Source: Dialister sp.
GTDB lineage: Bacteria > Bacillota > Negativicutes > Veillonellales > Dialisteraceae
Length of the DNA stretch: 6,396 nucleotides
NCBI GenBank assembly: GCA_022722495.1
Contig: JAIJLI010000130.1
Span: 1 to 6,396, forward strand
Direction: 5' to 3'
A program made the translations under genes and the position numbers. Shown piece after piece: positions 4,732 to 6,396 of the stretch; positions within the stretch are counted from its first letter, which is position 1, and the number at the start of each line of letters is the position of its first letter. The notes beneath the pieces were generated by a model, which was not told the origin of the DNA, searched no databases, and was given only the letters and a program-made list of their open reading frames with translations.

Positions 4732-6000
4732 CTATAAATCAAGTAACCATTTCCATACAGGTATCACTTCTATTTTCTTGTCTTTTACAACAATTTCTTC
4801 TTCCAACTCGTAAGTTAGGATTATGAGACGCTTGCAATCCAATACCTTGGAAAGTTTGATAAGAGCTGTAGATTCTCTTTCCCAAGTTTCTGTAGATTTT
4901 TTGGGATTGTAGCTTACTTGTATAGCCATTGCTGCATCAGGTATATAAAAATCTACTTCTATATTTTTATTATAGAAGAAAACTTGTTCGTCTAACCCAT
5001 ATCTTCGTAATAGTTCCATTGCAACCATATTCTCTAATAATGATGTGTCTATATCCATGGCAAGGATACTGATAATACCGTTATCTACAAAATAGTATTT
5101 AGGGTTAGTCTCACGTTGTGTGAGATTGTCTGCGATATTCTTTATAGGATAAATTAAGAAAGCATCTTTAGAATATTCAATATAATTGATGAGAGTTGGT
5201 TTGCTGAGTTTAGCACCAGTAGATGTTATTATATTAGCGAGTCGTGTGAAAGAAATTGGTTGCTTTACGCTCTCAGCAAGTTTTCTGAAAAGTAAGCGAA
5301 GTGAGAACTGGTTCTCTATTTTGTTGCGAGAGGCGATGTCGCCGAGATAAATCTTTTGATATACACTATTGATATAATCTCTTTTTGATGCCAGTTTTGC
5401 ACCTTCAGGAAAACCTCCAAAATGGAAATAGCTTTCAAAATATCTTTGTACTTTTGCTCTTCCTGATGTGGTTGCGATGGTATCTGTGTCATAAGAAATC
5501 TCATTGGCATTCAGAAATTCAGAGAAACTATATGGCATAATGTGTTTAGTGATATAGCGACCTCCCAAGGTCGTTGCCACATCACTGCTAAGCATTTTAG
5601 CGTTGCTGCCTGTTATATAGACTCTGTACTTGTTGTCAGCTAAGCGTCGTGCAAATTTATCCCAACCATCTATATTTTGTATTTCATCAAGAAATAGAAT
5701 TGGGCGTTTGTCAGACATCATACCATGAACCTCAAGGATGAGGTTTAGTTCTTGCGCAGTCATGCCCATCAATCGCTCATCCTCAAAATTGAGATAGAGC
5801 ATAGAGTTCCAACTGATACCTTGTTTCAGATATTGTTGAATTTGCTGATAAAGCATGAATGATTTGCCGGCTCGTCTTACGCCTATCAAGACATAGTTGG
5901 CAAACTCTTCCATTTGGATATCTCTTGGGACAATATGCTGTAATTCTATCTCTTTTCTATTTTCCAAGAGTATTTCTCTGATAACTTCTTTTTGTATCAT
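4732..6000 (-). CDS. AAA_14-DUF4143 P-loop ATPase (COG1373 type)
   Basis: A 422-aa protein, ATG at 6000-5998 and TAG at 4734-4732. Walker A is GVRRAGKS (40-47), Walker B ILFLDEIQ (101-108, D105/E106), and a sensor-1-like TGSNA follows at 130-134, then GGRYITKHIMPYSFSEFL (146-163), all typical of AAA_14 (PF13173). The C-terminal half has DUF4143 (PF13635) hallmarks: YYFVDNGI (302-309), ENMVAMELLRR (323-333) and EVDFYI...AIQVSYN (348-365), the degenerate PD-(D/E)XK-like fold of this family. The length is normal and all ATPase motifs are intact. The family is very common in Bacteroidota; its role is poorly defined, and links to toxin-antitoxin-like or mobile modules have been proposed. The gene has its own promoter and converges on the AlbA_2-nuclease operon, so it is probably an independent cargo gene rather than a subunit. 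Its 3' end abuts the possible gene X fragment. Confidence 0.92.
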   Translation of the reverse strand: MIQKEVIREILLENRKEIELQHIVPRDIQMEEFANYVLIGVRRAGKSFMLYQQIQQYLKQGISWNSMLYLNFEDERLMGMTAQELNLILEVHGMMSDKRPILFLDEIQNIDGWDKFARRLADNKYRVYITGSNAKMLSSDVATTLGGRYITKHIMPYSFSEFLNANEISYDTDTIATTSGRAKVQRYFESYFHFGGFPEGAKLASKRDYINSVYQKIYLGDIASRNKIENQFSLRLLFRKLAESVKQPISFTRLANIITSTGAKLSKPTLINYIEYSKDAFLIYPIKNIADNLTQRETNPKYYFVDNGIISILAMDIDTSLLENMVAMELLRRYGLDEQVFFYNKNIEVDFYIPDAAMAIQVSYNPKKSTETWERESTALIKLSKVLDCKRLIILTYELEEEIVVKDKKIEVIPVWKWLLDL

Positions 6001-6026
6001 AATCTCTTATTGTTTAATTGGTTTTG

Positions 6027-6034
6027 CAAAAATA
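6027..6034 (-). promoter_or_regulatory. -7 box of the ATPase gene
   Basis: On the minus strand this reads TATTTTTG, matching TAnnTTTG, 26 nt before the ATG at 6000. A weak TTTA (plus 6056-6059) stands at about -33 spacing. The spacing to the start codon equals that of the 200-aa gene. Confidence 0.6.
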
Positions 6035-6168
6035 CGATTATTTTGTTAAATCGACTAAACAATATGCATAATTTAACATAAAAAGATGGAAGTAGTAAAA
6101 AATAGGAGCTAAATATACCTAAAAATATAGTAAGTAAAAAGAGCAGAAACTAACACTTGTATTCATAT

Positions 6169-6267
6169 AAGCTTTTCTGTTGAATTCCGGAGATGATTAA
6201 TCATCCACTGCAAAAGTATGTAGCTGACCCCTCGATGGCGAGAAGTAATACAAAGAAGAAAAAATAA
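6169..6267 (+). pseudogene. 3' remnant of an AlbA_2 gene (right copy of the direct repeat)
   Basis: The frame reads KLFC, stop (TGA at 6181-6183), IPEMINHPLQKYVADPSMARSNTKKKK and TAA at 6265-6267. It corresponds to KLFYWIPEMINHPLQKYVADPSMARSSNKKRKQ at the C-terminus of the intact AlbA_2 protein; a TGG codon has become TGA. DNA identity is 72 of 77 over 6169-6245; the last codons differ but keep the Lys-rich tail. Homology fades upstream of 6169, where 6035-6168 is AT-rich and holds no gene that I can see. The fragment has no start and cannot make the domain. It is either the displaced original 3' end of the gene or the rest of a deleted paralogue. Confidence 0.85.
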
Positions 6268-6305
6268 AAAAGTCCGTGGAAATTTGTTTCCCCACGGACT
6301 TTTTT
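6266..6305. terminator. Bidirectional intrinsic terminator
   Basis: A perfect 14-bp stem, AAAAAAGTCCGTGG (6266-6279) with CCACGGACTTTTTT (6292-6305), around a 12-nt loop that can pair further (AAA with TTT). The A-run on the left and T-run on the right make it work on both strands. It overlaps the stop codon of the AlbA_2 remnant and lies 19 nt beyond the 3' end of gene X on the other strand, so it separates two converging 3' ends. Confidence 0.92.
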
Positions 6306-6324
6306 ATTGTATAGTTAAAGATTC

Positions 6325-6396
6325 TTACGCCTTGAAACTCTCCAAGTCTTCTGCCTTGAAGTTCTGGATGTATGCTGAATGACCGAGAACTTCCTC
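6325..6396 (-). CDS. 3' end of an unrecognised minus-strand gene ('gene X'; N-terminus outside window)
   Basis: From the right edge the minus strand is open to a TAA at 6327-6325, giving the last 23 residues, EEVLGHSAYIQNFKAEDLES then FKA. The tail is codon-like and its stop sits just before the bidirectional terminator, as expected for a real gene end. I do not recognise the protein. Part of this tail seems to be repeated at 4700-4731, which makes it the likely right-hand chromosomal neighbour of the ancestral locus. Confidence 0.6.
   Translation of the reverse strand, partial: EEVLGHSAYIQNFKAEDLESFKA

Overview
The window looks like an accessory region of an AT-rich member of the Bacteroidota, most plausibly Prevotella/Segatella or a close relative. 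Evidence: three intergenic spacers carry promoters of the TAnnTTTG (-7) type used by this phylum, each 26-27 nt from a start codon, and two gene families are ones typically abundant there (AlbA_2/HATPase proteins and AAA_14-DUF4143 ATPases). The genus is an inference from style, not from a marker gene.

Layout, left to right. (1) The 3' end of an unrecognised plus-strand gene (2-148). (2) A 376-nt non-coding stretch (149-524) rich in structure: a 12-bp imperfect inverted repeat, a perfect 19-bp inverted repeat with a 2-nt centre, and seven tandem 23-bp units each centred on a near-palindrome. (3) A minus-strand gene for a 200-aa aromatic-rich helical protein (525-1127) that resembles small tryptophan-rich phage proteins. 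(4) Divergent from it, a two-gene operon: a 694-aa AlbA_2 + HATPase_c_4 + winged-helix protein with a six-copy 11-residue repeat (1271-3355), followed 11 nt later by a 402-aa PD-(D/E)XK nuclease-family protein (3367-4575) and a terminator. (5) Converging on that operon, a 422-aa AAA_14-DUF4143 ATPase (4732-6000, minus). (6) A scar: a 77-bp near-copy of the 3' end of the AlbA_2 gene, interrupted by a stop (6169-6267), then a strong bidirectional terminator and the 3' end of another minus-strand gene ('gene X', 6325-6396).

The most informative structure is the repeated junctions. The AlbA_2 3' end occurs at 3254-3330 and again at 6169-6245 (72 of 77 identical). The 3' end of gene X appears to recur as a small fragment at 4700-4731, directly behind the ATPase stop codon. 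The simplest reading is that the ancestral order was AlbA_2 - terminator - gene X, and that the nuclease and ATPase genes were added at this junction in one or two events that duplicated the flanking gene ends. No recombinase is visible in the window.

Functionally, the AlbA_2/HATPase protein and the nuclease probably work as a unit (same strand, 11-nt gap, shared terminator). A defence or element-conflict role is reasonable for this mix of a nucleic-acid-binding regulator, a nuclease, a P-loop ATPase and a phage-like protein, but it is inferred from families and context and nothing in the sequence proves it.
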